DNA of 64,000 nt, taken from Marinobacter szutsaonensis (GTDB lineage Bacteria; Pseudomonadota; Gammaproteobacteria; Pseudomonadales; Oleiphilaceae). Positions 55,026 to 64,000 of this stretch are shown in pieces; position 1 is the stretch's first letter, and each line of letters starts with the position of its first letter. The position numbers and the translations under genes are program-made. The notes beneath the pieces are model-generated. The model was given only the letters and a program-made list of their open reading frames with translations. It did not search any database and was not told the origin of the DNA. Location of the stretch: NCBI RefSeq assembly GCF_039523335.1, contig NZ_BAAAFC010000001.1, positions 1,302,001 through 1,366,000 on the forward strand, written 5' to 3'.

Positions 55026-55961
55026 TCACTGTGCAGCTGCGAGGTTGTTGGCGGTGATATTCACAATCCGCTGCCTCGCCTCCCGGCTGGCCCAGGCCGA
55101 ATGGGGAGTAACGATCAGATTGGGAATGTCGTCCGCCAGCAGGGGATTGCCATTGCGGGGCGGTTCTTCGGTCAGCACATCAAAGCCGGCTCCGCCAATC
55201 TCGCCTGCCCTCAGGGCATCCGCCAGAGCCTGCTCATCCACCAGACCACCACGGCTGGTATTGATCAGCAGCGCGTCGCTTTTCATCATCTCCAGCTCGC
55301 GCTTGCCGATCAGGTTGCGGGTTTCGTCCGTCAGCAGGCAGTGCAGTGACAGCACATCCACCTGCGGCAGCAGTTCATCCAGCGGAATTCTCGGATAGCC
55401 GTCCACCTCACTTGGCTCCTGGCCCGGCCTTGCCCCCAGCAGGATTTTCATCCCGAAGGCCTTGGCACGCTCGACCACGCCCTGCCCCAGGTCGCCGTAG
55501 CCGATCACCCCCAGGGTGCGTCCTTCCAGCTCGAGGATCGGGTGATCCATCAGGCAGAACATGTCGCTCTGGCCCCACCGCCCGGCCCGCACGTCCCGGT
55601 CGTAGTCGAGAAGCCGCGTAGCCAGGGCCAGCATCAGGGCCAGGGTGTGCTGGGCGACGGTGGAGCGACCGTAGTTGGTCACGTTCATCACCTTGATGCC
55701 ATGCTCCCGGGCGGCTTCCTGGTCAATGTTGTTCAGGCCGGTGGCCACCACGGCAATGGTCTTCAGCTCCGGACAGGCCTCGAAATGCTCGCGCTTGAGC
55801 ACCACCTTGTTCACCAGCACGGTGTCAAAGCCCCGAATCCGCTCCAGCACCTGCTCCGGCGTGGTGCGTTCGTGCTTTGTCAGGCCGCCGGTGACGGTCT
55901 CGATTGGTGACAGGTCAACATCATCGCCAAGGGTGTTGGCGTCGAGGAATACGGCTTTCAT
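55026..55961 (-). CDS. D-2-hydroxyacid dehydrogenase
   Basis: This 311-residue NAD(P) enzyme of the glycerate/hydroxypyruvate reductase group has the NAD loop VIGYGDLGQGVVERAKAFG, the substrate arginine in LINTSRGGLVDEQALADAL and catalytic Glu and His in NLIVTPHSAWASREA. It is close to HprA-like (glycerate dehydrogenase) enzymes; exact substrate uncertain. The start at 55961 follows GGGAGAA. Divergent from tpm. Confidence 0.88.
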   Translation of the reverse strand: MKAVFLDANTLGDDVDLSPIETVTGGLTKHERTTPEQVLERIRGFDTVLVNKVVLKREHFEACPELKTIAVVATGLNNIDQEAAREHGIKVMNVTNYGRSTVAQHTLALMLALATRLLDYDRDVRAGRWGQSDMFCLMDHPILELEGRTLGVIGYGDLGQGVVERAKAFGMKILLGARPGQEPSEVDGYPRIPLDELLPQVDVLSLHCLLTDETRNLIGKRELEMMKSDALLINTSRGGLVDEQALADALRAGEIGGAGFDVLTEEPPRNGNPLLADDIPNLIVTPHSAWASREARQRIVNITANNLAAAQ

Positions 55962-56040
55962 GCTTTTCTCCCATCTCAAGATCGCCACAGATTAAGGTAG
56001 ACTGAAGAAAACGTCCAAATACCGGTGAAGGGATACAACC

Positions 56041-56694
56041 ATGGAACACGAATTCTGGCACGAACGCTGGGCAAAAAAAGAAATCGGCTTCCACGAGGGC
56101 ACCGTTAACCAGTACCTGCACGATCACTGGCCGGAACTGGCCGGGGAGAACACCGATGCAGTCTTCGTACCGCTGTGCGGCAAGGCCCACGACATGTGGT
56201 GGCTGCACGACCGCGGCCACCCGGTCCTTGGTGTGGAACTGAGCGAGATCGCCTGCAAGGACTTCTTCGAGGAAGCCGGCGAGAAAGCCAAAGTACATCC
56301 CGGAGAGCCCTTCACCACCTTCAAGCACGACGACCTGGAACTCTGGTGCGGCGACTTCTACCAGCTGGCCCCGGACGATCTCAAACACATCCGGCTCGTC
56401 TACGACCGCGCCGCCCTGATCGCCCTGCCGCCCTCCATGCGCCGCCACTATGTCGAGCACCTGACCGCCATCATCCCGGACGGCACCCGGATCCTGCTGA
56501 TCACCCTGGACTACGACACCGAGATCAAGGGGCCTCCTTTCAACGTTTCCAACGATGAAGTCCGGGAACTTTACGGGCAGGACTTTGAGATTGAGCATGT
56601 GCTGACCAATACGCTTGCCAAGGATCACCCGTTTGCCAAGCGGCGGGGGCTTGAGGGGGCTTCGGAGAGTGTGTTTCGGTTGACCAAGCTTTGA
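56041..56694 (+). CDS. tpm: Thiopurine S-methyltransferase
   Basis: This 217-residue SAM-dependent methyltransferase contains FWHERWAKKEIGFHEGTVNQYL, VFVPLCGKAHDMWWLHDRGHPVLGVELSEIA and YDRAALIALPPSMRRHYVEHL, as in bacterial Tpm enzymes that methylate selenium, tellurium or thiopurines and confer tellurite tolerance. Length is standard. Confidence 0.95.
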   Translation: MEHEFWHERWAKKEIGFHEGTVNQYLHDHWPELAGENTDAVFVPLCGKAHDMWWLHDRGHPVLGVELSEIACKDFFEEAGEKAKVHPGEPFTTFKHDDLELWCGDFYQLAPDDLKHIRLVYDRAALIALPPSMRRHYVEHLTAIIPDGTRILLITLDYDTEIKGPPFNVSNDEVRELYGQDFEIEHVLTNTLAKDHPFAKRRGLEGASESVFRLTKL

Positions 56695-56742
56695 GCTCTG
56701 GATCTCCCAGCCTGTTGGGTTGGGAGTCTTGGCGGTCGACGA

Positions 56743-56821
56743 GTGGGGGTGTCTTCCTGAAAACGCTCGAATAAACTCGCTTCGCTCAGACAGTCGATCA
56801 TTTTCAGGAAGACACCCCCAC
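56743..56821 (-). repeat. Long palindrome P7 (type II core)
   Basis: Perfect 21-bp arms (56743-56763 and 56801-56821) enclose a 37-nt core. On the minus strand it reads GACTGTCTGAGCGAAGCGAGTT, shared with P8 (GTCTGAGCGCAGCGAGTT). The core differs from P1-P6 and has no GGA loop, so I treat it as a second type with the same arm plan. Position 56743 is 49 bp after tpm. Confidence 0.75.
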
Positions 56822-56896
56822 CCGTTCCCGCCTCGGCAGGCCTTCGGACTGCCATCAGCGGGAACCTTTTTTGTGGCAAACCTGTCAGGTCTGATC

Positions 56897-56989
56897 GGAG
56901 TGTATCGGGGGTTCTTTTTCGGGGTGAATTTGATGTCTGAGCGCAGCGAGTTGCCAATTCGCCCCGAAAAAGAACCTCCGGTGCGCTCC
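56897..56989 (+). repeat. Long palindrome P8 (type II core)
   Basis: The 34-nt arms (56897-56930 and 56956-56989) enclose a 25-nt core with GTCTGAGCGCAGCGAGTT. All five differences between the arms are transitions that still pair as G-U in plus-strand RNA. It lies between tpm and prkA; together P7 and P8 occupy much of the 559-bp gap, the remainder (56990-57253) holding only the prkA leader. Confidence 0.75.
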
Positions 56990-57253
56990 AGCCCCCAACC
57001 CCCTGCAGGCTACAAAAGGCCACACCCACCTAACACAATTTAATGAACCTTAACCACTCGCCCACTGTCCAACTTCGCGAACCTGAACTAAGCTCAGATT
57101 AAGCAAGCCGCGAAGAGAAAGTTGCATCGCGGCTTGTAAGTATCCATCCCTTTTACCCATAACCAGATAAACACCGCCGGGACAGGCGGCGCCAAAAGCA
57201 ACGGGGAAATTGCGTGAACTGAAAGCTGAAGAGCAGCGAGCGAGGGGCCATCT

Positions 57254-59176
57254 ATGAGCATACTGCAGCATTTCAAAGACCGGTATGAAGCTACCCAAGA
57301 GGAAGAATACACTCTTGAGGAATACCTGGAGATCTGCAAAAAGGACCCAACGGCCTATGCCACGGCCGCTGAGAGAATGTTAATTGCGATCGGCGAGCCG
57401 GAGTTGGTAGATACCTCTCGTGACTCAAGACTGTCACGCATCTTTTCCAACAAGGTGATCAAGCGTTACCCGGAATTTTCCGAGTTCTACGGCATGGAAG
57501 ATGCTGTGGAGAACATTGTTTCCTTCTTCCGCCATGCCGCACAGGGTCTGGAAGAGAAGAAGCAGATTCTGTACCTGCTGGGCCCGGTGGGCGGCGGCAA
57601 GTCCTCCCTGGCCGAGAAACTCAAGGCCCTGATGCAGAAGGTACCCTTCTACGCCATCAAGGGTTCACCGATGAACGAATCCCCCCTGGGTTTGTTCGAT
57701 CCCGCCGAGGACGCCGAGATCCTCGAAGAGGAGTACGGCATTCCGCGCCGTTACCTCAATTCCATCATGTCACCCTGGGCTGTGAAGCGCCTGCATGAGT
57801 TTGGCGGTGATGTCAGCCAGTTCCGTGTGGTGAAGAAATATCCGTCGATACTGGACCAGGTGGGGGTCGCCAAGACTGAACCGGGGGACGACAACAACCA
57901 GGACATCTCGGCCCTCGTGGGTAAGGTCAATATCCGGATGCTGGAGGACTTCTCCCAGGACGACCCGGATGCCTACAGCTTCAGTGGCGGTCTGTGCAAG
58001 GCCAACCAGGGCCTGCTGGAGTTCGTGGAGATGTTCAAGGCGCCGATCAAGGTGCTGCATCCGTTGCTGACGGCCACCCAGGAAGGCAATTACAACACCA
58101 CCGAGGGCATGGGATCGGTTCCGTTTGACGGAGTGATCCTGGCCCACTCCAACGAATCCGAGTGGCAGACCTTCCGGAACAACAAGCACAACGAGGCGTT
58201 CCTGGACCGGGTCTACATCGTCAAGGTGCCTTACTGCCTGCGGGTGACCGAGGAAATCGAGATCTACAAGAAGCTGCTGACCAACAGTTCACTGTATGGC
58301 GCCCCCTGTGCGCCGGACACCCTGGATATGCTGGCGCAGTTTTCGGTGCTGTCCCGGATCAAGGAGCCGGAGAACTCCAGCATCTTCTCCAAGATGAAGG
58401 TGTACGACGGCCAGAACATCAAGGACACCGATCCGAAGGCCAAGTCGATTCAGGAGTACCGGGATGCAGCCGGGGTCATGGAAGGCATGGATGGCCTGTC
58501 CACCCGTTTCGCCTTCAAGATCCTGTCCAAGGTATTCAACTTTGACACCACCGAGGTGGCGGCCAACCCGGTGCACCTGCTCTATGTGCTGGAGAAGCAG
58601 ATCGAGCAGGAGCAGTTCCAGTCGGAGATCCAGGAAAAGTACCTGCGCTTCATCAAGGAATACCTCGCGCCGCACTATGTCCAGTTCATCGGCAAGGAAA
58701 TCCAGACCGCCTACCTGGAAAGCTACAGCGAATACGGCCAGAACCTGTTCGATCGTTACGTGACCTATGCCGACTTCTGGATCCAGGACCAGGAATACCG
58801 GGATCCGGAGACCGGCGAGATCCTCGACCGCGGGTCCATCAACGACGAGCTGGAGAAAATCGAGAAGCCGGCGGGTATCAGCAACCCGAAGGACTTCCGC
58901 AACGAGGTGGTCAACTTCGTGCTCCGGGCGCGGGCCAACAACCAGGGTCGCAACCCATCCTGGCTCAGCTACGAGAAGCTGCGCAGCGTGATCGAGAAGA
59001 AGATGTTCTCCAACACCGAGGATCTTCTGCCGGTCATCTCCTTCAACCCGAAAGCCAGTCAGGAAGACCAGAAGAAGCACAAGCAGTTCGTCGAACGTAT
59101 GGTCGAGCGAGGCTACACCGAGAAGCAGGTACGGCTGTTGGCCGAATGGTACCTGCGTGTTCGCAAGTCTCACTGA
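57254..59176 (+). CDS. prkA: PrkA family serine protein kinase (YeaG)
   Basis: This 640-residue protein has an AAA-type ATPase with Walker A LLGPVGGGKSSLAEKL near residues 110-125, and PrkA C-terminal kinase-like regions. Start: MSILQHFKDRYEATQEEEYTL. In E. coli yeaG and the next gene yeaH are induced in stationary phase and nitrogen starvation. Some PrkA proteins act mainly as AAA+ proteases, so the kinase label is not certain. First of three genes prkA-yeaH-spoVR. Confidence 0.94.
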   Translation: MSILQHFKDRYEATQEEEYTLEEYLEICKKDPTAYATAAERMLIAIGEPELVDTSRDSRLSRIFSNKVIKRYPEFSEFYGMEDAVENIVSFFRHAAQGLEEKKQILYLLGPVGGGKSSLAEKLKALMQKVPFYAIKGSPMNESPLGLFDPAEDAEILEEEYGIPRRYLNSIMSPWAVKRLHEFGGDVSQFRVVKKYPSILDQVGVAKTEPGDDNNQDISALVGKVNIRMLEDFSQDDPDAYSFSGGLCKANQGLLEFVEMFKAPIKVLHPLLTATQEGNYNTTEGMGSVPFDGVILAHSNESEWQTFRNNKHNEAFLDRVYIVKVPYCLRVTEEIEIYKKLLTNSSLYGAPCAPDTLDMLAQFSVLSRIKEPENSSIFSKMKVYDGQNIKDTDPKAKSIQEYRDAAGVMEGMDGLSTRFAFKILSKVFNFDTTEVAANPVHLLYVLEKQIEQEQFQSEIQEKYLRFIKEYLAPHYVQFIGKEIQTAYLESYSEYGQNLFDRYVTYADFWIQDQEYRDPETGEILDRGSINDELEKIEKPAGISNPKDFRNEVVNFVLRARANNQGRNPSWLSYEKLRSVIEKKMFSNTEDLLPVISFNPKASQEDQKKHKQFVERMVERGYTEKQVRLLAEWYLRVRKSH

Positions 59177-59209
59177 AATCAGTGACCAGTCACTGATGGG
59201 AGTAGCACT

Positions 59210-60505
59210 ATGGGTATGACCCACATCGTCGACCGGCGGTTGAACGGTAAGAACAAGAGCGCGGTGAACCGGGAACGGTTCCTGCGCCGCTACCGCCACC
59301 ACATCAAGAAAGCGGTGGCGGAGGCGGTGCACAAGCGCTCGATCACAGACGTTGAACGGGGAGAGAAAGTCAGTATCCCGACCCGGGATATTGACGAGCC
59401 CATCTTCCACCACGGCCAGGGTGGCCGGCGCGAGATGGTGCACCCCGGCAACCAGGAGTTTGTGGCCGGGGACATGATCCCCAAGCCCCAGGGCGGCGGC
59501 GGTCAGGGCGGCGGCCAGGGTCAGGCCAGTCCCGATGGCGAGGGCATGGACGAGTTCGCCTTCCAGATCACCCAGGAAGAGTTCCTGGACTTCCTGTTCG
59601 ATGACCTGGAACTGCCCAACCTCGCCCGCAAGAAACTCAAGGATACCGAGGCCTTCAAATACGTGAGGGCCGGTTTCACCAACCAGGGCATTCCGGCCAA
59701 GCTGGATGTGGTGCGCTCACTCCGGGGCGCCCACGCCCGTCGCCTTGGCCTGGGTGGTGCCCGCAAGAAGAAGATCAAGGATCTGGAGAAGCAGCTGGAA
59801 GCGCTGAAATCCGCACCGGAGGATCTGGATCCGGCCTTCAGCCACGAGGACCAGATCAAGGTATTGGAAGACGAGATCGCGAGGCTCAAGGCCAACGTGC
59901 GCCGGATCCCGTTCATCGATGAGATCGACCTGCGCTACCGCCAGCACGTGAAGCAACCGAAACCGGCCACCAGTGCGGTGATGTTCTGCCTGATGGACGT
60001 TTCCGGCTCCATGACCCAGATGCACAAGGACATTGCCAAGCGTTTTTTCATCCTGCTCTACCTGTTCCTGAAGAAGAACTACAAGAAGATCGACGTCGTC
60101 TTCATCCGCCACCACACCAGCGCCAAGGAAGTGGACGAGGAGGAGTTCTTCTACAGCCGGGAGACCGGCGGCACCATTGTCTCCAGTGCGATCAAGCTGA
60201 TGCACAAGATCATCGAGTCCCGCTATTCCCCGGCGGAATGGAACATCTATGCCGCCCAGGCATCGGATGGCGATAACTGGAACGACGACTCTCCGGTCTG
60301 CGGCAAGCTGCTGGCCGACAGCATCCTGCCGCTGGTGCAGTATTACGCATATGTGGAGATCACGCCCCAGGATCACCAGATGCTCTGGTACGAGTACGAG
60401 AAGATCATGGAGCGGTTCCCCCAGAGCTTTGCCATGCAGCAGATTGCTGACCCGGGCGAGATCTACCCGGTGTTCCGCCAGTTGTTCGAGAGGAAAGCCG
60501 CATGA
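59210..60505 (+). CDS. YeaH/YhbH family (DUF444) protein with VWA-like domain
   Basis: This 431-residue protein has a coiled-coil segment near 185-225 and a C-terminal VWA-like domain with the metal site motif [20 protein letters not shown]. It is the partner of PrkA and is almost always next to it. GGGAG precedes the start; it overlaps spoVR by 4 bp. Glycine- and glutamine-rich stretch [12 protein letters not shown] near residue 90 is a flexible linker. Confidence 0.93.
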   Translation: MGMTHIVDRRLNGKNKSAVNRERFLRRYRHHIKKAVAEAVHKRSITDVERGEKVSIPTRDIDEPIFHHGQGGRREMVHPGNQEFVAGDMIPKPQGGGGQGGGQGQASPDGEGMDEFAFQITQEEFLDFLFDDLELPNLARKKLKDTEAFKYVRAGFTNQGIPAKLDVVRSLRGAHARRLGLGGARKKKIKDLEKQLEALKSAPEDLDPAFSHEDQIKVLEDEIARLKANVRRIPFIDEIDLRYRQHVKQPKPATSAVMFCLMDVSGSMTQMHKDIAKRFFILLYLFLKKNYKKIDVVFIRHHTSAKEVDEEEFFYSRETGGTIVSSAIKLMHKIIESRYSPAEWNIYAAQASDGDNWNDDSPVCGKLLADSILPLVQYYAYVEITPQDHQMLWYEYEKIMERFPQSFAMQQIADPGEIYPVFRQLFERKAA

Positions 60506-62061
60506 GTAGCATCGTCGACCGTCCGAACGTACCGGAAAGCGACCAGCCCGGAGCCAGGAAGCCGATTTCCACCGGGTCGGAGTGGACCTTCGACCTGATC
60601 CAGCAGTACGACGACGAAATCGCCAAATGCGCCGAGGAGTTTGGCCTGGATACCTACCCGAACCAGATCGAGGTAATCAGCGCCGAGCAGATGATGGATG
60701 CCTACAGCTCAGTGGGCATGCCGGTGGGTTACCATCACTGGTCCTTCGGCAAGCAGTTCCTGAACACCGCCAAGGGCTACCAGCGCGGGCAGATGGGGCT
60801 GGCCTACGAGATCGTGATCAACTCCAACCCGTGTATTGCCTACCTGATGGAGGAGAATACCCTTCCCATGCAGGCGCTGGTGATCGCCCACGCCTGTTAT
60901 GGCCATAACTCCTTCTTCAAGGGCAACTACCTGTTCCGCACCTGGACCGACGCCAGCGCCATCATCGATTACCTGGTGTTCGCCCGCAACTACGTGGCCG
61001 AGTGCGAGGAACGCCATGGTGTGGATGCAGTGGAGGAGATCCTGGATTCCTGCCACGCCCTGATGAACTACGGCGTGGACCGTTACAAGCGGCCGCCGCC
61101 CATTTCGGCCGCCGAAGAAGCCCGCCGCCAGAAGGAACGGGAAGAGTACCAGCAGCGCCGGATCAATGATCTGTGGCGTACCATCCCGAGGCCGGAGGAC
61201 GACGATGACCCGGTGAAACGCCAGCGCCGATTCCCGGAGGAACCCCAGGAGAACCTGCTGTACTTCATCGAGAAGAACGCGCCGCTGCTGGAGACCTGGC
61301 AGCGGGAGATCATCCGCATCGTGCGCAAGCTCGGGCAGTACTTCTACCCGCAGCGCCAGACCCAGGTGATGAACGAGGGCTGGGCCACGTTCTGGCACTA
61401 CACCCTGCTGCATCGCATGTACGACAAGGGTCTGGTGAATGACGGTTTCATGCTGGAGTTCCTCCAGAGTCATTCGGCAGTGGTCTATCAGCCGCCGTTC
61501 AACAGCCCCTGGTATTCCGGCATCAACCCCTACACCCTTGGTTTCTCCATTTTCACCGACCTCCGGCGGATATGTGAGAACCCCACCGACGAGGACCGGG
61601 AATGGTTCCCGGACATTGCCGGATCGGACTGGCTGGAGACGCTGCACTTTGCCATGCGCAACTTCAAGGATGAGAGCTTTATCCAGCAGTTCCTGTCACC
61701 CAAGGTAATGCGGGACCTGAAGCTCTTTTCCATCGAGAATGACGACCAGGAAGATCATTACATGGTCACCGCCATTCACGATGACCCCGGTTACCGGCCA
61801 TTGCGAGAAAAACTGGCCCGCCAGTACAACCTGAGTTACCGGGAGCCTAATATCCAGGTCTGGAACGTGGATGTGCGGGGCGATCGCTCCCTCACCCTCA
61901 GGCATATCCCGGTGGACCGGGTGCCTCTGGGTGAAGACACCGAGGAAGTGGTGCGCCACGTTCACCGGCTATGGGGCTTCGATGTGCACCTGGAAAGCGT
62001 GGATGAAGGTACGGTTGTGGAGGAATATCATTGTCCGCCACCCCATCTCGATGACGAGTAA
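60502..62061 (+). CDS. SpoVR family protein (YcgB)
   Basis: This 519-residue protein begins [17 protein letters not shown]; the SpoVR region contains [45 protein letters not shown] and [20 protein letters not shown]. The family is conserved in spore-formers and in Gram-negatives next to PrkA-YeaH; biochemical function unknown. The start overlaps the YeaH stop (ATGA). Confidence 0.93.
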   Translation: MSSIVDRPNVPESDQPGARKPISTGSEWTFDLIQQYDDEIAKCAEEFGLDTYPNQIEVISAEQMMDAYSSVGMPVGYHHWSFGKQFLNTAKGYQRGQMGLAYEIVINSNPCIAYLMEENTLPMQALVIAHACYGHNSFFKGNYLFRTWTDASAIIDYLVFARNYVAECEERHGVDAVEEILDSCHALMNYGVDRYKRPPPISAAEEARRQKEREEYQQRRINDLWRTIPRPEDDDDPVKRQRRFPEEPQENLLYFIEKNAPLLETWQREIIRIVRKLGQYFYPQRQTQVMNEGWATFWHYTLLHRMYDKGLVNDGFMLEFLQSHSAVVYQPPFNSPWYSGINPYTLGFSIFTDLRRICENPTDEDREWFPDIAGSDWLETLHFAMRNFKDESFIQQFLSPKVMRDLKLFSIENDDQEDHYMVTAIHDDPGYRPLREKLARQYNLSYREPNIQVWNVDVRGDRSLTLRHIPVDRVPLGEDTEEVVRHVHRLWGFDVHLESVDEGTVVEEYHCPPPHLDDE

Positions 62062-62063
62062 CC

Positions 62064-64000
62064 GTGCAGGCAGCTGACAAATTTACCCCGGCCCCAGACA
62101 ATCAGGACAATGGCCCGACCAACCACCCTTCGCCGGTGCTGGCCGGGCCCTTGTTGCGCCATGCCAGTCAGGACCAGCTGGCCCTCTGGCTGGTGGCCCG
62201 GGAGTCCCTGAGCCTTTGTGTCAGACTGTCCGAGCTGGACCATCCCAAGCACCCACTCCTTGAACGGGAGCTCCGTGCCACCGAGCTGACCCGGCTCAGG
62301 ATCGGCAGCCACGCGTGGCTGCACCTGATAGATCTCAGACCTGACGACTCCCTGCCCCGGGATACCCGGCTGGAATACGACCTTGGCATCACCACCCTGG
62401 AGGGTGTGAGCTGGGTTCGGGACTGGGCGCCGCATCTGTGCCCGGAGGACCGGGAGCGACCCGGCTTTGTCATCAAGTCACGACTTGATCGCATCTTGCA
62501 TGGCTCCTGCCGCCGGCCCCACCACTCCTCCGCCGATGGCCTGGTGCGGGTGGATGAGGAACTGCACAAGGCCCGCCATCTGGAGGATATCCCGGCACTG
62601 CTGCTGATGACCGGTGACCAGATCTACGCCGACGATGTCGCCGGCCCCATGCTCCATGCCATCCAGTGCGTGATTCATCAGCTCGGGCTCTACCAGGAGG
62701 TCCTGGAAGGCGCCTCCCTGAGCCACAGCCGGGAGCTGACCTCCCTGGAGAAGGCCTACTATCACCGGGACAAGCTGCTGCCAGAATCGGAATTCAACGA
62801 GGATCTGGCCGAACGTTTCTTCGGCGGCGTGCGCAAGCCGGTGTTCACCACCGCCAACGCCGGCAACCACCTGATCTCCTTCGCCGAGGTGATGGCCATG
62901 TACCTGCTGGTCTGGTCACCCGAGCCCTGGGCCATGGTGACACCTGCCGAACCCGTGAGTGACCAGGAGGAGCTGGCTCGCTATCGCCGGGAACAGGAGG
63001 CGATTGACCGGTTCCGTGCGGATTTGCCCAGGGCTGCCCGTGCCCTGGCCAATGTGCCGGTTTACATGATTTTTGATGACCACGACGTGACCGACGACTG
63101 GAACCTGTCGGCACTCTGGGAAACCACGGCCTACGAACATCCCTTCTCCCGCCGGATCATCGGGAATGCCTTGCTTGGTTACCTGCTTTGTCAGGGCTGG
63201 GGCAACCAGCCCGACACCTTCAAGGACCTGCTGGAGCAGTGCCAGGGGCTGTTGGCACCACAGAAAGATCACAATGAACTGGACAAGACCATCCAGGATG
63301 AACTGATTGACCAGCTGTTCCATTTCCATCGGTGGCACTACAGCCTGGCCACCAGCCCGAAACTGGTGGTCCTGGATACCCGCACCCACCGCTGGCGCAG
63401 CGAAGTCCGGCGCAGTCACCCCTCCGGTCTGATGGACTGGGAGTCCCTGACCGACTTCCAGCAGGAGGTGATGGGCGAGGACGCGGTGGTCGTGGTCTCG
63501 CCCGCCCCCATGTTCGGCGTGAAGCTGATCGAGATGATCCAGCGGGTGTTCACCTGGTTCGGTAAACCACTGCTGGTGGATGCGGAAAACTGGATGGCGC
63601 ACCGGGGCGCCGCCAGCGTGATGCTGAACATTTTCGGCCATCCCCGCACCCCGAAGCATTTCGTGATCCTGTCTGGTGATGTGCACTACTCCTTCGCCTA
63701 CGACATCCGGTTGAAACACAAGCACAACAGCCCCGAGATCTGGCAGATCACCAGCAGCGGTATCAAGAACGAGTTTCCCCATCAGTTGCTGGAATGGCTG
63801 GACCGGCTGAACCGCTGGTTGTTCGCCCCCTGGTCACCCCTGAACTGGTTCACCAAGCGCCGGCGCATGCGGATTCGACCGAGGCTGCCGGAAGGACGGG
63901 ATGCCGGGGAGCGGCTGTGGAACCATGCCGGCATCGGAGATGTCCGGCTGGATGACGAGGGCGCACCCTCCGCCATCCGGCAACTGAATGCCGATGGCGG
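62064..64000 (+). CDS. PhoD-like alkaline phosphatase family protein (3' end outside window)
   Basis: About 645 residues are visible, beginning at a GTG 2 bp after the spoVR stop; the gene runs off the right edge. Metal-site motifs are LLMTGDQIYADDV, YMIFDDHDVTDDWNL and VILSGDVHYSFAYDI, the layout of PhoD-type phosphatases. There is no signal peptide, and the N-terminal 150 residues are beta-rich. Tight spacing suggests it is a fourth member of the prkA-yeaH-spoVR unit. Substrate unknown. The GTG start is weakly supported; VLAGPLL at residue 25 could be a later start. Confidence 0.8.
   Translation, partial: MQAADKFTPAPDNQDNGPTNHPSPVLAGPLLRHASQDQLALWLVARESLSLCVRLSELDHPKHPLLERELRATELTRLRIGSHAWLHLIDLRPDDSLPRDTRLEYDLGITTLEGVSWVRDWAPHLCPEDRERPGFVIKSRLDRILHGSCRRPHHSSADGLVRVDEELHKARHLEDIPALLLMTGDQIYADDVAGPMLHAIQCVIHQLGLYQEVLEGASLSHSRELTSLEKAYYHRDKLLPESEFNEDLAERFFGGVRKPVFTTANAGNHLISFAEVMAMYLLVWSPEPWAMVTPAEPVSDQEELARYRREQEAIDRFRADLPRAARALANVPVYMIFDDHDVTDDWNLSALWETTAYEHPFSRRIIGNALLGYLLCQGWGNQPDTFKDLLEQCQGLLAPQKDHNELDKTIQDELIDQLFHFHRWHYSLATSPKLVVLDTRTHRWRSEVRRSHPSGLMDWESLTDFQQEVMGEDAVVVVSPAPMFGVKLIEMIQRVFTWFGKPLLVDAENWMAHRGAASVMLNIFGHPRTPKHFVILSGDVHYSFAYDIRLKHKHNSPEIWQITSSGIKNEFPHQLLEWLDRLNRWLFAPWSPLNWFTKRRRMRIRPRLPEGRDAGERLWNHAGIGDVRLDDEGAPSAIRQLNADG

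Overview
The window is about 60% G+C gammaproteobacterial chromosome. Gene content and order (tkt-epd-pgk-fba opposite sahR-metK-ahcY-metF, urtABCDE with urea carboxylase, PrkA-YeaH-SpoVR, a FadL-like porin, lutABC) suggest Marinobacter or a close relative; this is recognition from memory, not a database result. I see no rRNA, tRNA, IS element, phage or CRISPR. Almost every gene is an ordinary housekeeping or catabolic gene, and the unusual material lies in the spacers between them.

Layout. 1-5057 (minus): urea ABC importer urtABCDE, with urtE cut by the window edge. 5058-5405: a divergent control region with two sigma-54 type promoters, two identical-looking GntR-type operators and central NtrC-like sites. 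5406-11916 (plus): allophanate hydrolase, urea carboxylase and a GntR/FCD regulator. 12000-12460: a probable CsrB/RsmZ-type regulatory RNA, then a ComEA-like gene and a RelE/StbE toxin-antitoxin pair. 13440-17816: lutABC lactate oxidation, an EamA transporter and glyoxalase I. 18058-27765: envelope and miscellaneous genes, including a metallophosphoesterase-glycosyltransferase fusion, TrhO, a DsbA-like protein and nitronate monooxygenase. 27782-31675 (minus): a DUF5666/DUF6502/DUF5666 cluster with its own repeated operator. 32113-33862: a 58-residue DUF6435-type gene and cbpM-cbpA. 34200-39871 (minus): central carbon genes fba, pgk, epd, tkt. 40109-45199 (plus): SAM cycle genes. 45586-47865: glnHPQ. 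47918-54961: DUF2505, bioA with a BirA operator, rsmE, DUF445, a YihY-type membrane protein and a FadL-like porin. 55026-64000: 2-hydroxyacid dehydrogenase, tpm, prkA-yeaH-spoVR and a truncated PhoD-like gene.

Two dispersed sequence families fill the spacers. One is a 30-bp palindrome (GGGGTCWGAWGAA, 4 nt, complement): 25 near-complete copies in seven clusters, with two interchangeable subtypes and a definable polarity. The other is a family of long palindromes (mostly 106-110 bp). Their outer arms differ in every copy but pair within the copy, and they enclose a conserved core with two hairpins that show GGA in the loop. Those loops match the CsrA/RsmA binding consensus, as do the loops of the CsrB-like RNA at 12130. 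Together they raise the possibility of a dispersed CsrA-binding or decoy system, which I regard as the most interesting signal here.

How the genes work together. Urea uptake, carboxylation and allophanate hydrolysis form one nitrogen-scavenging regulon that appears to be under sigma-54/NtrC and GntR control. The SAM cycle genes appear to be controlled by SahR through two perfect palindromes. lutABC, glnHPQ and the FadL-like porin feed carbon and nitrogen, and prkA-yeaH-spoVR is a stress or stationary-phase module.
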